Part shown: one piece after another, positions 34,962-47,345 of the stretch
Layout of the letters: each line of letters starts with the position of its first letter
How positions within the stretch are numbered: position 1 is the stretch's first letter
Source: Nymphalis io
Taxonomy: Eukaryota; Arthropoda; Insecta; Lepidoptera; Nymphalidae
NCBI RefSeq assembly: GCF_905147045.1
Contig: NC_065910.1
Coordinates: 4,402,001 to 4,466,000 of the forward strand
Direction of reading: 5' to 3'
DNA length: 64,000 nucleotides
The notes under the pieces: generated by a model
The model's database searches: none
Told to the model about the DNA's origin: nothing
The model's input: the letters and a program-made list of their open reading frames with translations, nothing else
Program-made: the position numbers and the translations under genes

Positions 34962-37900
34962 TGGATATAAGGGGAGCCAACAACAACCTAGGCTCTCTAC
35001 CGTCAACCTCACCTGCTCGTGGTACATCCTGCTAATCAACGAACGAGGCTCTGGCGACCGAAATCGTGGCGGTATAACTACACAAATGCTGGAATCCGAA
35101 AATGCAAATCCTGATAGCGGGCAGCAGCGCTATTAGTGAAAGATTTCCAGCCACTGCGGTCACCAACCTGACAAGACGAACATCTGACAGAATTGGAAGT
35201 AGAGTTAAGTCGTATTAACTGGGATATAGTAGGTCTATCAGAAATCCGAAGACAGGGCGAGGACACGATGACGCTAGATGCCGGTCACTTACTCTACTTC
35301 CGAGAAGGACATCAACCATCCCAAGGTGGCGTCGGCTTTTTGATCCACAAGTCACTCAGAAGCAATGTCGTGGAGATTGGCAGTGTGTCGGCGAGGGTGG
35401 CATACCTTGTCTTAAAGATAACCGAGAGGTATGCCTCGAAGGTTATACAAGTGTATGTCCCAACGTCTACATACACTGACGAAGAGGTCGAAGCCATGTA
35501 CGAAGACATAATGAAAGCTATGTCTCGTACCAATACCTTCTACACAATTGTTATGGGTGACTTCAATGCCAAAGTGGGAGTGCAAGAATATAGTGAATCG
35601 AGGGTAGGAAAATTCGGCTATGGGCGCAGAAATCATCGGGGGCAAATGCTGGTAAACTTTCTCGAGGCTCAGGGATTATTTCTGATGAATTCATTTTTCC
35701 AGAAAAACCCCAAAAGGAAGTGGACCTGGCGAAGCCCCGATAACATAGCGATGAATGAGATCGACTTCATTTTATCCAATAAGCGCCAAATATTCAGGGA
35801 TGTCTCCGTAATCAACAGGGTATCACTGGAAGTGATCACCGCCTGGTAAGAGGCACCCTGAATATTAACACTAAAATAGAACGATCGTGGTTAATGAAGT
35901 CGACTCTTAGACCAACTCTGCTTCAGATCGAAACTGGTTGCAAAACCTTCCAGCTGGAACTACAAAACCGATTTGCCATGTTGGAAACCAGGCAGGGCAT
36001 TGACGACGCCACCAATAGTCTGGTGCGTGTCATCCGCGAGGTAGGCCAAAATTACTTTCGACAAAAGAGTAATGGACGTAAGTCGAAGCTCTCAGGCGAA
36101 ACTCTGAATAAGATGACGAGGAGACGAGAACAGCAGAACATGACGCCATCTGAGTATCAGGCACTTAACAGGAAGGTTAAAAAACTAATAAGGCGTGACA
36201 CAAGACGAGCGAATACCCGGAATATTGAAGATGCTATAGCACTCAGTAGGGGCTCAAAGGTTCTTGCAAAGTCACATACCTCCTGTTGTCACCTGACAAA
36301 ACTCAGAACCATACAAGGCACAACCGTCACCTCAAAACCAGAAATTCTAGCTGAAGTCGAAAAGTACTATGGCGATTTATACTCATCACGAGTACCTCCA
36401 CCTGAGTCCCACAGTGCGGATGACCCACGAGCCAGACTAACACGCCAAATATATCAGACGATCTTCCCGACATCGATTTGGGCGAGATTATAATTTCTCT
36501 CGGGCAACTTGGAAACAACAAGGCTCCAGGAGATGACGAAATTACCTCAGAGCTTCTCAAAGCAGGAGGCACACCAGTTATGAGAGAGCTGGCTAACATC
36601 TTTAATTCCGTCCTCCACAATGGAACACCGAAGACATGGAGCAGAAGTGTGGTGGTGCTGTTTTTCAAGAAGGGCGATAAAGCTCTTCTGAAAAATTCCC
36701 GCCCCATTTCACTTTTAAGTCATGTTTACAAATTTTTTTTGAGGGTAATCACGAATCGTCTTACCTAAAAATTCGATGACTTCCAACCCGTGGAACAGGC
36801 TGGGTTTCGAAAAGCCTTCAGTACCGTAGACCACATACACACACTAAGGCAAATAATATAGAAGACCGAGGAATATAATCAGCCTCTATGCCTAGCGTTT
36901 GTGGACTACTAAAAAGCCTTCGATATCATCGAGACCTGGGCTGTTCTGGAATCCATGCAGAGATGCCTAATTGACTGTCGGTATGTCCAGGTGGTGAAGT
37001 GTTTGTACGAAGCCGCAACCATGACCGTCCAAGTACAAGATCAGAGCACAAGACCAATCCAATTGCATCGCGGGGTAAGACAGGGAGATGTAATCTCACC
37101 GAAACTCTCTAATGCATTGGGCATTGGAGGACGTCTTCAAGACGCTCGATTGGAACGGACGCGGCATTAATATAAATGGCCAACACATTACACATCTGCG
37201 ATTTGCCGATGACATTGTCATCATGGCGGAGACTGCGGGATTTGGAAGAGATGCTAAACAGCCTGAGCGATTCTTCAAGACAAGTAGGTCTCGGGATGAA
37301 TATAGAAAAGACCAAAATTATGGCAAACCGACATGTATCCCCGAGACCAGTGGTCGTAAATGGCTCTCCACTTAAAGTTGTGCAGGAATATATCTACCTG
37401 GGCCAAACTATACAACTTGGCCAGCACAACTTTGAGAAGGAGGCTAAAAGAAGAATACGTTTGGGCTGGGCGGCATTCGGGAGGTTACGTCATATTTTTG
37501 AATCGTTGATCTCACAGTCGCTTAAGACCAGGGTCTTCAATCAGTGCGTCCTACCTGTAATGACTTACGGTGCCGAAACGTGGACACTTACCGTAGGACT
37601 GGTCCACAAATTTAGGGTCGCTCAGCGAGCCATGGAACGCGCGATGCTTGGGGTTTCTCTGGCAGATAGAATCCGAAATGAGGACATTCGCCAGAGAACT
37701 AAAGTCACCGACATCACGCGTAGAATTAGCTCGCTGAAGTGGAAGTGGGCTGGTCATGTCACCAGGCGCATTGATGGCCGATGGAGCCGACACGTGTTAG
37801 AGTGGAGACCACGCTTAGGCAAACGTAGTGTAGGACGCCCTATGACAAGATGGGCCGATAATTTAAAAAAGGTGGCAGGTTCGGGATGGATGCGGACTGC

Positions 37901-37975
37901 CCAAGATCGGGATGGTTGGCGTTCTATGGGGGAGGCTTTCGTCCAGCAGTGGACGGCAAAAGGCTGAAAAAAAAA
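34962..37975 (+). mobile_element. RTE-clade retrotransposon, nearly complete, decayed, A-tailed
   Basis: A 3.0-kb element with a TSD of at least 11 bp. The 5' leader (TCAACCTCACCTGCTCGTGG) is shared with the RTE at 10410. The leader-to-ORF region carries a deletion that removes the start codon and roughly the first 65 residues. The 3' end is TGA plus about nine A, not the TGA repeats of the 10.4-kb element. Confidence 0.92.
35193..37967 (+). pseudogene. broken RTE endonuclease/reverse transcriptase ORF
   Basis: Pieces in order: endonuclease (GLSEIRRQGEDT, VMGDFNAKVG, NEIDFILSNK), a frameshift near 35820 just before the GSDH motif, a linker (35894-36460), RT start (GNNKAPGDDEITSELLKAGG, FFKKGDKALLKN), then in-frame stops at 36766-36768 (TAA), 36859-36861 (TAG) and 36910-36912 (TAA, inside the FVDYEKAFD motif). 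Next come HRGVRQGDVISPKL, a frameshift about 37110, RFADDIVIMAE (37200 region), another frameshift, and the C-terminal domain 37320-37967 (GAETWTLTVGLVHKFRVAQR, GRPMTRWADNLKK). Non-functional. Confidence 0.92.
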
Positions 37976-37986
37976 CAAAATAACTC
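37976..37986 (+). repeat. TSD, right copy
   Basis: CAAAATAACTC; see 34949-34961. Confidence 0.85.
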
Positions 37987-39313
37987 AAGGGTATCTTTAT
38001 GAACATTGAGGATCAAGCTGGATTTTCGTAGAAAATAATATGTATAATTATAATTCTTCAATGTTATACCCAAAACCGGAGCGAACTTTTAGTACGTTAA
38101 ATAAGATAAATGGTGCAGTATTACTTTCAAAGTCTAAATCGATTGATCACGAATATAAAGAATTTAGTTCAAGGGCACACATTCACCCAGTGTCAACAGA
38201 AGTTAACTGACCGCCAAAATTTTCTGTGAATTCCAAAACTTAGGAAAGCCACTAAAATATTCTATTTCGGAGCAACGGTTAAAGGAGTCTTGAATTATTT
38301 GCATAGTCGGTCACTTTTAGTAATCAAGTTTAATAATGTGTTAGTTGGGAGCAGTTTTAGGTACCCAAATAATATTAAACTCTTAATTGCGACGCATAAT
38401 ATGAACAACAGTGATATTCTGTAAGAACTATTTTTCTATCTTACTTGTGAAATTTTGAAAACTAATTTTCGATTATCTAGCTACTTTTTAGTGTACTCCG
38501 ACCCCAAGACAAAGTCATAAAGCTGACTCCAACCGAGTTTACACACGCACATGTACACACGCACATGTACACACACACGCATACGCCCACATTACACGCT
38601 TACACTGATAAATAATTAGTAGCATACTTCTCTTTTGTTTTTGTATATAATATTAGCAGAATTTTCAGTTTGTTCTTATAGATTAGCTCTACTGGTTGTA
38701 ACTGATTTTATTTTTATAAATGTTGTGTAAATAAAATCAACGCCAACAATTTTCGAAAATGATAAGCCCATCTAATAATGTTTTAATACACAGTTCTAAG
38801 TTATAATAATTTCATTTCAATGGAATGAAATAAGAAAAAAAATGCGTATTGTAGGAACCTATACAAATACGTTCATTGTCAACAGAGTTCTTTTATTATT
38901 TATTACAGGTATAAATGGCTATGTTCATACACAGAATTCGTGAAATAATTGAATACATTTTCTCATACGGTTCCTTAAACAAGATGTACAGCAGCTGGGA
39001 AGAGCGAGTGAATTAAGGTTTGTCTATTAAACTATTTGCTTTTCGTTACAGTATTATTAACTTCTCACTTCAAATTTTTAATGAGATTTGATGCTATTAT
39101 TTTTAATTTATTCATTTATTGATAAAAACTACAGCGTTACAGAACATGATTGACTTACCTTAATTCATTCATACAGAGTTTGAAGTTAGGCTGTATTTAA
39201 ACTCTTGTTTGTGTATCCAATACACTTTGCACGCAGATGCAACGACTATTAGTATTGGTCGAAAACTTACTCCGGAAATATCTGGTTTCCGACTTTTTAG
39301 ATTATGAGAATTT
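37987..39313. other. AT-rich non-coding stretch
   Basis: No gene recognised. Contains a CA-rich tandem repeat at 38541-38580. Confidence 0.55.
38541..38580. repeat. CA-rich tandem repeat
   Basis: Two direct copies of ACACGCACATGTAC followed by CA dinucleotides. Confidence 0.8.
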
Positions 39314-39479
39314 AACTGGTGGTAGGGCTTTGTGCAAGCTCGTCTGGGTACGACCCACTCATCAGATAATCTACAACAAAACAGTAGTACTTGGTATTGT
39401 CGTGTTCCGATTTAAAGGGTGAGTGAAGCAGTGTAATTACAGGCAGATGGGACATAACCTACCTATTGTATAAAAAAGA
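39314..39479 (+). mobile_element. short poly(A) element with internal deletion
   Basis: Intact 5' start ACTGGTGGTAGGGCTTTGTG through GTGTAATTACAGGCAGATGG, then a direct jump to CCTACCTATTGTATAAAAAA. About 110 bp of the 3' half is missing. Confidence 0.8.
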
Positions 39480-41035
39480 ATAGAAAGTGCACGAGTTTAA
39501 AAAATGTACTTGACTTGCCTCATTGATCACCAATTTAAGTAATGTTAATAATATATAAATGTAGTATCAATTGATATTAACAATTCAGTTTCACGAGTAG
39601 TTCAGTTTGTAACGAGTTACATAATTTTCTGTAATAAAAAAGTCTGTCTTTATAAGAGAAGATCATTTATTAAATATAACAGATTTTATGATTTTAACTA
39701 ATACTAAATACATAAATAAATCATGAATGAGAAATATTTAGTCATTAGTAAAACCGTATCAAAATTCATTGCGTAGTTTAGAAGGAGATACAGACAAAAG
39801 AAGTAGCAACTTTGTTTTATGCTATTTATATATATTTGTTTTTTTATAATTTTTGTACTCGTATGTTTGTCCTCTATGAGTTACGTTTTAAAATTTGTGA
39901 CTTCTTATGTGTACGCGAGGGTTTCCGGCCCCTAAAACATGATTTTTACTGTACGTTTCCTTAAAAATAAACGTTTTATGTATGTCCTGAGTCTATTCAA
40001 ATAAGGGACGGGTAGCTAGTACCTACGTCATAAAATTATTATGCAATTAATACGGATTAAAAAGTAAAATATGTGAAGAGGTAAATGAAGAAGAATTTTT
40101 ATTACTTGCAACATTAACACAAAGTAATTGGAAGACGTTAATACTAAAGAACTAAATAACGAATGTTTGCTCTGTACAGTTTCCGTATTAATTCCACTAT
40201 TATTTTCAACAAAGTGACTGGCTTGGGTAATTAAAATAAACTTGCTGTTGGTAAAGTTTCAGAGATAGTAGGTGTACAATGAAAACTTACGTCCGGATCT
40301 TCAAGTGTTTTTGATTCAGCTGGATAATTATCTGGAAAAGTTTTCATTTGTTTCTTGTTAATATTTGTTTTAGGTTTCATGGTTGAAGTTGATACCTGAT
40401 TGTATGTGAAACGTTATTCAGCTCGTCCACCTTCCTAAATTAAGAGAAGGAAAAAATCAAAAAATTAGTGTAATTGCATATCTCTGCTACAATAAATATT
40501 ACATCATCTATTATCTTGTTCTTTTGAAATATATTTAATATAAAATCTTATATTCGAATCATATATTTAAATTTAATTTCATGAGCAATTTTCGTTTAGA
40601 ACAAATGGTTACGATTACTAAAAATTAATAGCGTGCTATAAATAAATTAACCTAAATTTATCTTTGCAGTCTTTAATTTGTCCATAAAAAAGAAACGGAA
40701 ATATGATATACAAATGTCTATTATATTATAATTTTATAATATAATATTAGTCTGTGTATCTATGGGATTATTTATTATAATTATTATTATTTTGTCCTTT
40801 TATATTGCTGTGATTTGAAAAATGTCGTTATTTAAATTAAACATTTGTTTTTGAGCTGATTCCGATACAACGTATGTTCGCCGATTATTCGAAAGCGGCT
40901 GGACCGAATTGGATCATTAAAAGTTTGTTCTATTGAGATAGGTTCCTAGTTAGTTCCATATACTTCATAAGAAGTTTTATAAAGTTTTCAGAAAATAATG
41001 TGAAAACACATTAGTTAGATCGTCGTTAGTGTACC
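39480..41035. other. AT-rich non-coding stretch
   Basis: Nothing recognised. Confidence 0.55.
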
Positions 41036-41166
41036 TACCTGATGATAAGTGGTCACCAACGCCGATAGACATTGGCATTGTAAGAAATGTTAACCATCGC
41101 TTACATCACCAATGTGCCACCAACCCTGGCAACTAAAAATGTTATGTCCCTTGTGCCTGTAATTAT
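41036..41166 (-). mobile_element. short poly(A) element fragment
   Basis: ACCTGATGATAAGTGGTCAC to TATGTCCCTTGTGCCTGTAA; both ends of the family are missing. Confidence 0.78.
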
Positions 41167-42161
41167 ATATACATAATTAACAATATTATGTTTCAAAAAG
41201 CAGTTCAGAAAAAAAAACGGTATTTTGACAGTTTGACAGTGTTTCGACCGAATCCAAGGTTCGCAGTAGTTTTAAGTAAAGTTATTAAAATATCCATTTT
41301 CGACTATGACACATTATATTTACAGACTAATAAAATTAATTACTATTACAAGATACTATTTAAAGGAATAAGTTATAAGGAATTTAGCGCTAACTTTGAT
41401 AGCTGTAGCAATAAAAACTAATTAGGTTTAGGGAATATCTCGGTGCAAAATACAAGAGGAAGTTTAATTAAATAATTGTTTTTTTTTTAATCGGTGGCCA
41501 GTTATTTCGAGGTTTACATTCGCAACATATGTATTTATTGTAGAAGTATTAGTAATAATGTGATAATATAATCGGACAATATACGAGACGAACTTAAATT
41601 ATTATTTTAATTATTCAATTACATATTATCGATTAAAAAAAATCAGAGGTTATAAATCCGGCTTCATATTTTATTTCAATATCTTCACCGACTTGATAGG
41701 TCTTTTCATGGAATAAATAGTACGCTAGCATTCAAGTATATTATACCACTTAAGGTTATTTGATAGAAAAAAAAACTTGTGCGATCGGGGGATCGCCGTC
41801 AGGAACAAAGTTTTTTGCCTTTCAAAATGTGTCTCAAAATTTAGATTTTTATTGTTTATTTTTATCCTTTATTTAGTTCTCTCACTAATTTTTTATTTAT
41901 TAAATAAATGGTATAAAATCCTTATTTTACCCGTATGAAGAGACGAGCAGCTACCTTATATATATTTGTGTAATTTTGACACCACTCCCTACCTAAATAA
42001 CTATCAACTTGGTTTCCGAGTAATCTTCATTAATTTAATCATAAGACAAATTGCAAAAGGGAAAATAAAGTTGTTTCGTATTCTCATGCTACAAAAAGAT
42101 ATATATATAATATATATTCAAAGTTTCATTTTGCTGTGCTGTAGTTAACACTCGAATCATA

Positions 42162-42216
<55 letters not shown>

Positions 42217-43402
42217 AATGAAATTTAATAATTGAATGTATATAATATGTAAATACTTGTATTAAGTTATATAATTTATAAACTTACTGCTTTATGTTTT
42301 CATTTTTTACATTTGCTGGAGTTTGAGTTTCTCGACTTTCAATCATAAATATGCAATGGAGATACCATATAAATTCCGAGAAAATTAAAACATAAAAAAT
42401 ATAACAAGAAATATTTTAAATAATATATATATTAAATATATATATATATATATTCATTATTGTGGTTGTATTTCGTTGAACGTAATGGCGGAAATCACCA
42501 TCTATCGGCAATAGCTATCAAATAGTAATATTTTTGTTTTAATTTGTCATTAATTGTTTGTTTTAATATTTATATTTTATTTTAATAAATGCTAAAATAC
42601 ACAAAATCTACATTCTAACTGTTATTGCAAAATATACGACCATTATTTGTCAAGCTTTTATTATAATATTTAATTTAAAGTAGATTGTTTTGATAATTTG
42701 AATCTTTTAAAGAAATTGGATGTTTAAATTATTGTTCAAATATTGAATTTACTGCAATAATATACAAAATAAAATCAGTTTTAATTTATGTCATTTTTCT
42801 GAATGAAATTTATAAAAAAATATTTTATGCAATAAGTAAAACTGAATCATATTTGTATCTGCTAGCAGCGACACCTGTGCACGGATTATGTTAGAATAAT
42901 AGTTTGCTGATATTATTTCTTATGTTTATTATTTATATAATTTAATCGAATTTGCTCATATTTCATTATTTAACTTAATTAAAAAAAGCAATCCCCATTT
43001 TTAGGAATTTACTAATATTTTTATATTATTTTAATTATTTTCCCCTCCAATTGAACAAAGTTTATGATGGAAATTGTGACAATAGCCTAAAGTTCGAACT
43101 TGGGACTTGCGTTCAGCTCGTAAGCCGTAGCACTGCGCGCTTATATGGTACATTTATATTTTGTTTTTGTTACAAAACGTTAGGTAATTATTTTAAATAT
43201 AATTAATTATTTTGATTGAGGCTGCTTATATTTTAGTATTTAACTTAATTTATTAATTAATTTTAATTGTAATTACAAAATGGTAGGCGCACTACCATTT
43301 GGTGTATCACACAGTATCGAACGCCCAACGCATCGCATTTTGTAGCATTTAGAAGGCACAGTATGAACGCTATTTCGTTATGCCACATGACCTTGGGTCA
43401 CT
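41167..43402. other. very AT-rich non-coding stretch
   Basis: Nothing recognised apart from TA tracts (42170-42212 and 42426-42453). Confidence 0.55.
42170..42212. repeat. (TA)n microsatellite, about 21 units
   Basis: Longest uninterrupted simple repeat of the window. Confidence 0.9.
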
Positions 43403-43415
43403 GCCATTTCACTCT
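43403..43415 (+). repeat. TSD, low-side copy, of the R1-clade element
   Basis: GCCATTTCACTCT here and at 46313-46325. It lies directly next to the element's T run (poly(A) on the minus strand). Confidence 0.88.
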
Positions 43416-43469
43416 TTTTTTTTTGTTTCGCTGGAAAAACGCGTTTACGCGTTTCCACCACTTGAAGTG

Positions 43470-44829
43470 GGGGGGGGTATGTGGGACTCGCCGGCGCCGA
43501 GCATGCGCTGGAATACCCACTAAAAAACCAGCAGTACCCACACCGCCTTTTCGAGACGCCCCTCGAAACGGGATCGCTCGCGAGAAGTGTCGCTGCCGTC
43601 CATGACACGGACGCTTGGACGGTGATAGACGCCACTCGAGGGGGACCCCGACGTGGACCGTGGAATAGGAGGGCCTCTGTTTTTGTGACAGAGACCCTCA
43701 AGCCCAGCATCCCAATCCGGTCCATTGTGAGCGACACTCCGACCTCGGCCAGGCGGGCCGCATCCTGAAAGGTCCGCCCCGTCGCCGTGATGTGGGTGTC
43801 ATCCGCGTAGAACAGCACCCTCATCCCGGGAAGGATAGGGGCCCTCAGGAGCCAATCGGATTCGACGTTCCACAGGATTGAGCCGAGTACCAACCCCTGT
43901 GGAACGCCGCAGCCTACCCAACGCCGGACAAGTCGCCCATCACCCCCCTCCCAGAGGACTACTCGGTCCCGGAGGTATGCCCCCAACAGCCTTCTGAGAT
44001 AGAAAGGCACCCCATGGTATCGGAGTGACTCCTTTATAGTCTCGAAAGGAAGACTGTTGAAAGCGTTCGCTACGTCCAGCGATACCTTCAGGACTTCATC
44101 CCCTCGGGCCACCGCCTCCGTGGTCCAGGTCTTAGGGCGTCCAGGGCGTCAATGGTTGATCGACTCTCCCTGAACCTGTACTGAGCCTCTAAAAGACCCG
44201 GTCCCACCTCGTTGAGGTGCTGAATAAGACGGGCAGCGAGGATCTTCTCGAAGAGCTTGCCCGTCTCATTCAGCAGCACAATTGGCCCGAAGGAGAATCG
44301 AGTGGACGCCCCTCCTTCGGCAACAGAACCAACTTTCCCTTCTTTCACAGCTTCGGAAACTGACCACTGGAAAGACATTCATCAAACAGTTCCCGAAGCC
44401 TCCCACCTAGATGTTCCAGGGCGTCACGCAGAACACGCCATGGAACCGCGTCCGGACCCGGCACTGTGGTTCTGGCCCTCAATCGATCGAGGGCCATCTC
44501 CATCTCTCGCTCCGTAACGTGTGATGGAGCTGCACTGTCATCTGTTACAGAGCGAGGGGGCATAATTGGTAGGACGTGTTCGCGTGGTTGGGGAAATAAT
44601 TCACCAACCAGTCGCAGGAGGAGATCCGGCGGCAACGTTTCCGTCACAGGGGCACGGTGTGTGAGGAACTTTCCTCACACACCACGGTACGGGCGTCCCC
44701 ACGGGTCCCTGATCAGGCCCACCAGAAGCTCCTCCCTTGCTCTCTCCTTAGCTTGACTTATCACCTGCTGCAACTCCTTTTTCAGCTGGTGATAAGTGGC
44801 CCACAGCCGTCCCTCCAAGTCCGCGTCGA
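43470..44829 (-). pseudogene. R1-clade reverse transcriptase fragment
   Basis: In order on the minus strand: QAKERAREELLVGLIRDPWG, GRPYRGV then a stop, TETLPPDLLLRLVGELFP, PGPDAVPWRVLRDALEHLGG, LRELFDECLSSGQFPKL, VLLNETGKLFEKILAARLI, QYRFRESRSTIDAL, then after a frameshift VSLDVANAFNSLPFETI, GCGVPQGLVLGSILWN and FYADDTHITATG. The DVANAFNSLP, GVPQG and YADD motifs mark an R1-clade RT. After LRVSVTKTEALLFHG the sequence jumps to the 3' end, so the thumb and zinc-knuckle region is lost. Confidence 0.85.
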
Positions 44830-46087
44830 CTGTGCTTTTGGTAACTCCAACACTCTGGCCCCTGTTGCCGAGCGACGGACCTTAAGTCCGCTACAGATCC
44901 AGAGGTCCTGGAGCTTGTCACCGCTGAGACAACTGGAGCGGAGATTTCGGCCGGCGGGGAAGCTTTCTTCCCTATCTTTCCTCTCTTGGCCACGGTGGAC
45001 CAAGACGTCTCTTGAGCCTCCCGTGGTTGAAACTCCGGCGTGGTTGGGATATTGGATGGGCCAGCTATCGGTGTTGCCGGTGCGACAGAGGCAGCTGGCT
45101 TGGATGGAGTCACGCGCTTGGGTACGGACGCAGCATTTTTCGGTGGGTTGGTGCAGTTTCCTGCATCGCATCCCGCCTTTTATCCGCAGCTAGCGGGGGA
45201 CGGTGTATCTTCGCAGGAAGGAGGCGCTCCCCAATTCCCGCCTACTTGGCGTTTATCATCACGCCGACTGACGAGACAATTGAGGCCCTGAATTCTTCCA
45301 AAGCCTTTGAATCTTGCAAGGGGCTAGTGCCCGACCCGTTCGCCGCTGCTACCGAGGTACGCATCTCGGTGAACTCGCGGCGATGCACCTTAAGCTCGGT
45401 TTTTAAATCGTCAATTTCCTTTCGGAGGCGACTATTATCCGCACGGAGCCTACGGGTCTCCTCCGCTTCAGTCCTTGACGCCAGAGCGTCGACGATACTC
45501 TGAAGCGAAGCCGCAGCTCCTCGGCACCCAATTTTAGGGGATCCTCTGTACGGACATCCAAGGAAGAGGATTCGTCAGAGTCCAGCACGACTTCGGGCAC
45601 ATTTTTACGGAAAGCCCGACTTCTTAAGGAGCGCTCGAACGCCTCCTCCCTGGCTTCGGCGGCTTTTGCCTTAAGCTCAGCTTTAGCCCGAGTTAGGGCT
45701 ACTGGTGGTAGGGCTTTGTGCAAGCTCGTCTGGGTAGGTACCACCCACTCATCAGATATTCTACCGCAAAACAGCAATACTTGATATTGTTGTGTTCCGG
45801 TTTGAAGGGTGAGTGAGCCAGTGTAATTACAGGCACAAGGGACATAAAATCTTAGTTCCCAAGGTTGGTGGCGCATTGGATATGTAAGCGATGGTTGACA
45901 TTTCTTACAATGCCAATGTCCAAGAGCGTTGGTGACCACTTACAAAAAAAAAGTTCAAGGCAGTTCCGCGTCCCTTCGAAGTGGGCCCTCCCTCTTTCTC
46001 AGTATCAGAGCCAGAGTCGAAAATGCCTAAGCCCACGCGTGGGCGCTTCCGACCAGCAAAGGCATCTGAGGACAACTCTGTGTCCAT
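44830..46087 (-). pseudogene. broken gag-like ORF1 of the R1-clade element
   Basis: The start ATG at 46085-46087 gives MDTELSSDAFAGRKRPRVGL and an acidic SGSDTEKEGG stretch. A nested short element (45701-45952) then interrupts it. Beyond it come a charged coiled-coil stretch (TRAKAELKAKAAEAREEAFE, later RLRADNSRLRKEIDDLKTEL in another frame), a proline-rich LLPAKIHRPPLAADKR part with a TAG stop before it, and the low-complexity IAGPSNIPTTPEF, STVAKRGKIGKK segments. The usual CCHC zinc knuckles at the gag end are absent, deleted together with the endonuclease. Confidence 0.8.
45701..45952 (+). mobile_element. short poly(A) element nested in the R1-clade element, 3'-shortened
   Basis: ACTGGTGGTAGGGCTTTGTG at the 5' end. 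At the 3' end it stops at GGTGACCACTTAC and goes straight into nine A, without the usual CATCAGGTGGCCCATATGC segment. It interrupts gag in the opposite orientation, so it is younger than the R1-clade insertion. Confidence 0.88.
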
Positions 46088-46312
46088 AGTCAATACAAAA
46101 AACAAAAAAAAAACTAAATAAAGACCTATACCAAACAACGAAACCAATTCTTAAACAAAACAAAAGTCCATATTCAAGCCAAAATTCAATAATATAACGC
46201 GTCAGAAAATCAGAAATAAATAAACCAAAGTGGGTAGTCGTGAAACATTCGAAAAGCGTAGATAAGAAGCGTATGCACACAACCTCACTCGACGACGGCC
46301 GAACCGTCAATC

Positions 46313-46325
46313 GCCATTTCACTCT
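46313..46325 (+). repeat. TSD, high-side copy
   Basis: Second copy of GCCATTTCACTCT. Confidence 0.88.
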
Positions 46326-46522
46326 ACTGTAGCCACGTAAAAGAACTTCATTCCAAAAAATCCACGCATAAATGTAGAATGAGTCACTCAACGCAAAAAG
46401 AACAAAATGTAAATATATTCTAATTTAAAAATTCTAACTATTCGATCCTATCAACTTCAGAAATCTAGTGAATTTACCTTATCCAAGTATAATCTTTAAA
46501 ATCTATTCTTACGTGTGATATA

Positions 46523-46588
46523 ACCCCCCCCCCCCTCCTCCGAAGGCCGTGTACGTGTCTGGAGGTTTCCACTGCGTGAAAAAAAAAG
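46523..46588 (+). repeat. possible 3' stub of a GC-rich LINE
   Basis: A run of 13 C, then TCCTCCGAAGGCCGTG, GGTTTCCACTGCGTG and nine A, in AT-rich surroundings. The layout matches the C-run plus poly(A) end of the R1-clade element at 43416 (reverse strand). Confidence 0.4.
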
Positions 46589-47267
46589 ATTGACAACTGA
46601 CTCTGTGGATGACCATAAGCATTTTGTATATACTAGCAAAAGCTGGAAATTTTAATCGTACTTATATTCACCAATTGTAAATATCGATCGGATGAATTTA
46701 TTTTTTATGATTCAATTTTAGAATCCCTTAACAACCACCTATTTACCAGGGCCACGGTTACTATAATTAAAGTAGTATCTCGTTATTCAAACCTCTAAAC
46801 TTTTCGAGTTATAACTTCCTAATCGGTAATATATTTGATAAATGTTGGTTTATGTGACAAATAAATTAATATAGATTTATTATATACAGTTTAATATCTC
46901 GTTTTAATAAATTAAGTTTGCTCGAAACATATTTTCATTTGAATTTGTAGATGATTTAGAGAAACCATTTACGAAAGCGGGAAGGATTAATTCGCCATTG
47001 CCAGAGCTTTGTATATATTTTAGTTCTGTTGTATTTAGTTTAGAACAAAAGTAGATCAACTGGGGATACGCTGTAGGGAACATTTGACTATTTATTCCAG
47101 TAGATGTTTTGAGTACTAAACTCGAAACCACTTTTAGTTGAAGTTTTAGCTATTTTAATTTCTATGGGCTTAGTACAAAAAAAAACAAACTATGTCCGTT
47201 GGTAAATAATTTTTTTTTAGATATACGTTACAGTCGGAACATAATAATACTTTAAAAAAAAAAAAAC
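46589..47267. other. AT-rich non-coding stretch
   Basis: Nothing recognised. Confidence 0.55.
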
Positions 47268-47345
47268 TTCCTTGTTGGTCTAGTAGCTTGCTTGGACGGT
47301 TGTGTATACGGAAGTCCCGTGGTTAAATCCCGATTCAGCTTTTCA
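47268..47345 (+). repeat. degenerate SINE head, family 2
   Basis: CCTTGTTGGTCTAGTAGCTTG and the B-box-like GGTTAAATCCCGATTCAGC match the tRNA-like head; the following body is not recognisable. Confidence 0.6.

Larger units (their letters stand above)
43416..46312 (-). mobile_element. R1-clade non-LTR retrotransposon, internally deleted
   Basis: 2.9 kb on the minus strand, GC-rich against an AT-rich flank, bounded by a perfect 13-bp TSD. Order on the minus strand: ~225-nt 5' leader, gag-like ORF1, RT part of ORF2, a short 3' end with poly(A). Missing are the whole APE endonuclease between gag and RT and most of the region after the RT core, including the C-terminal zinc knuckle. The flank is not rDNA, so this is not a 28S-inserted R1. 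Confidence 0.88.

Noticed and set aside
42170..42212. Possible promoter TATA array or replication origin
   Set aside because: A plain (TA)n microsatellite; no other signal around it.
43378..44112. Possible telomerase or host RT gene
   Set aside because: DVANAFNSLP, GVPQG and YADD with the surrounding gag-like ORF and TSD identify an R1-clade retrotransposon.
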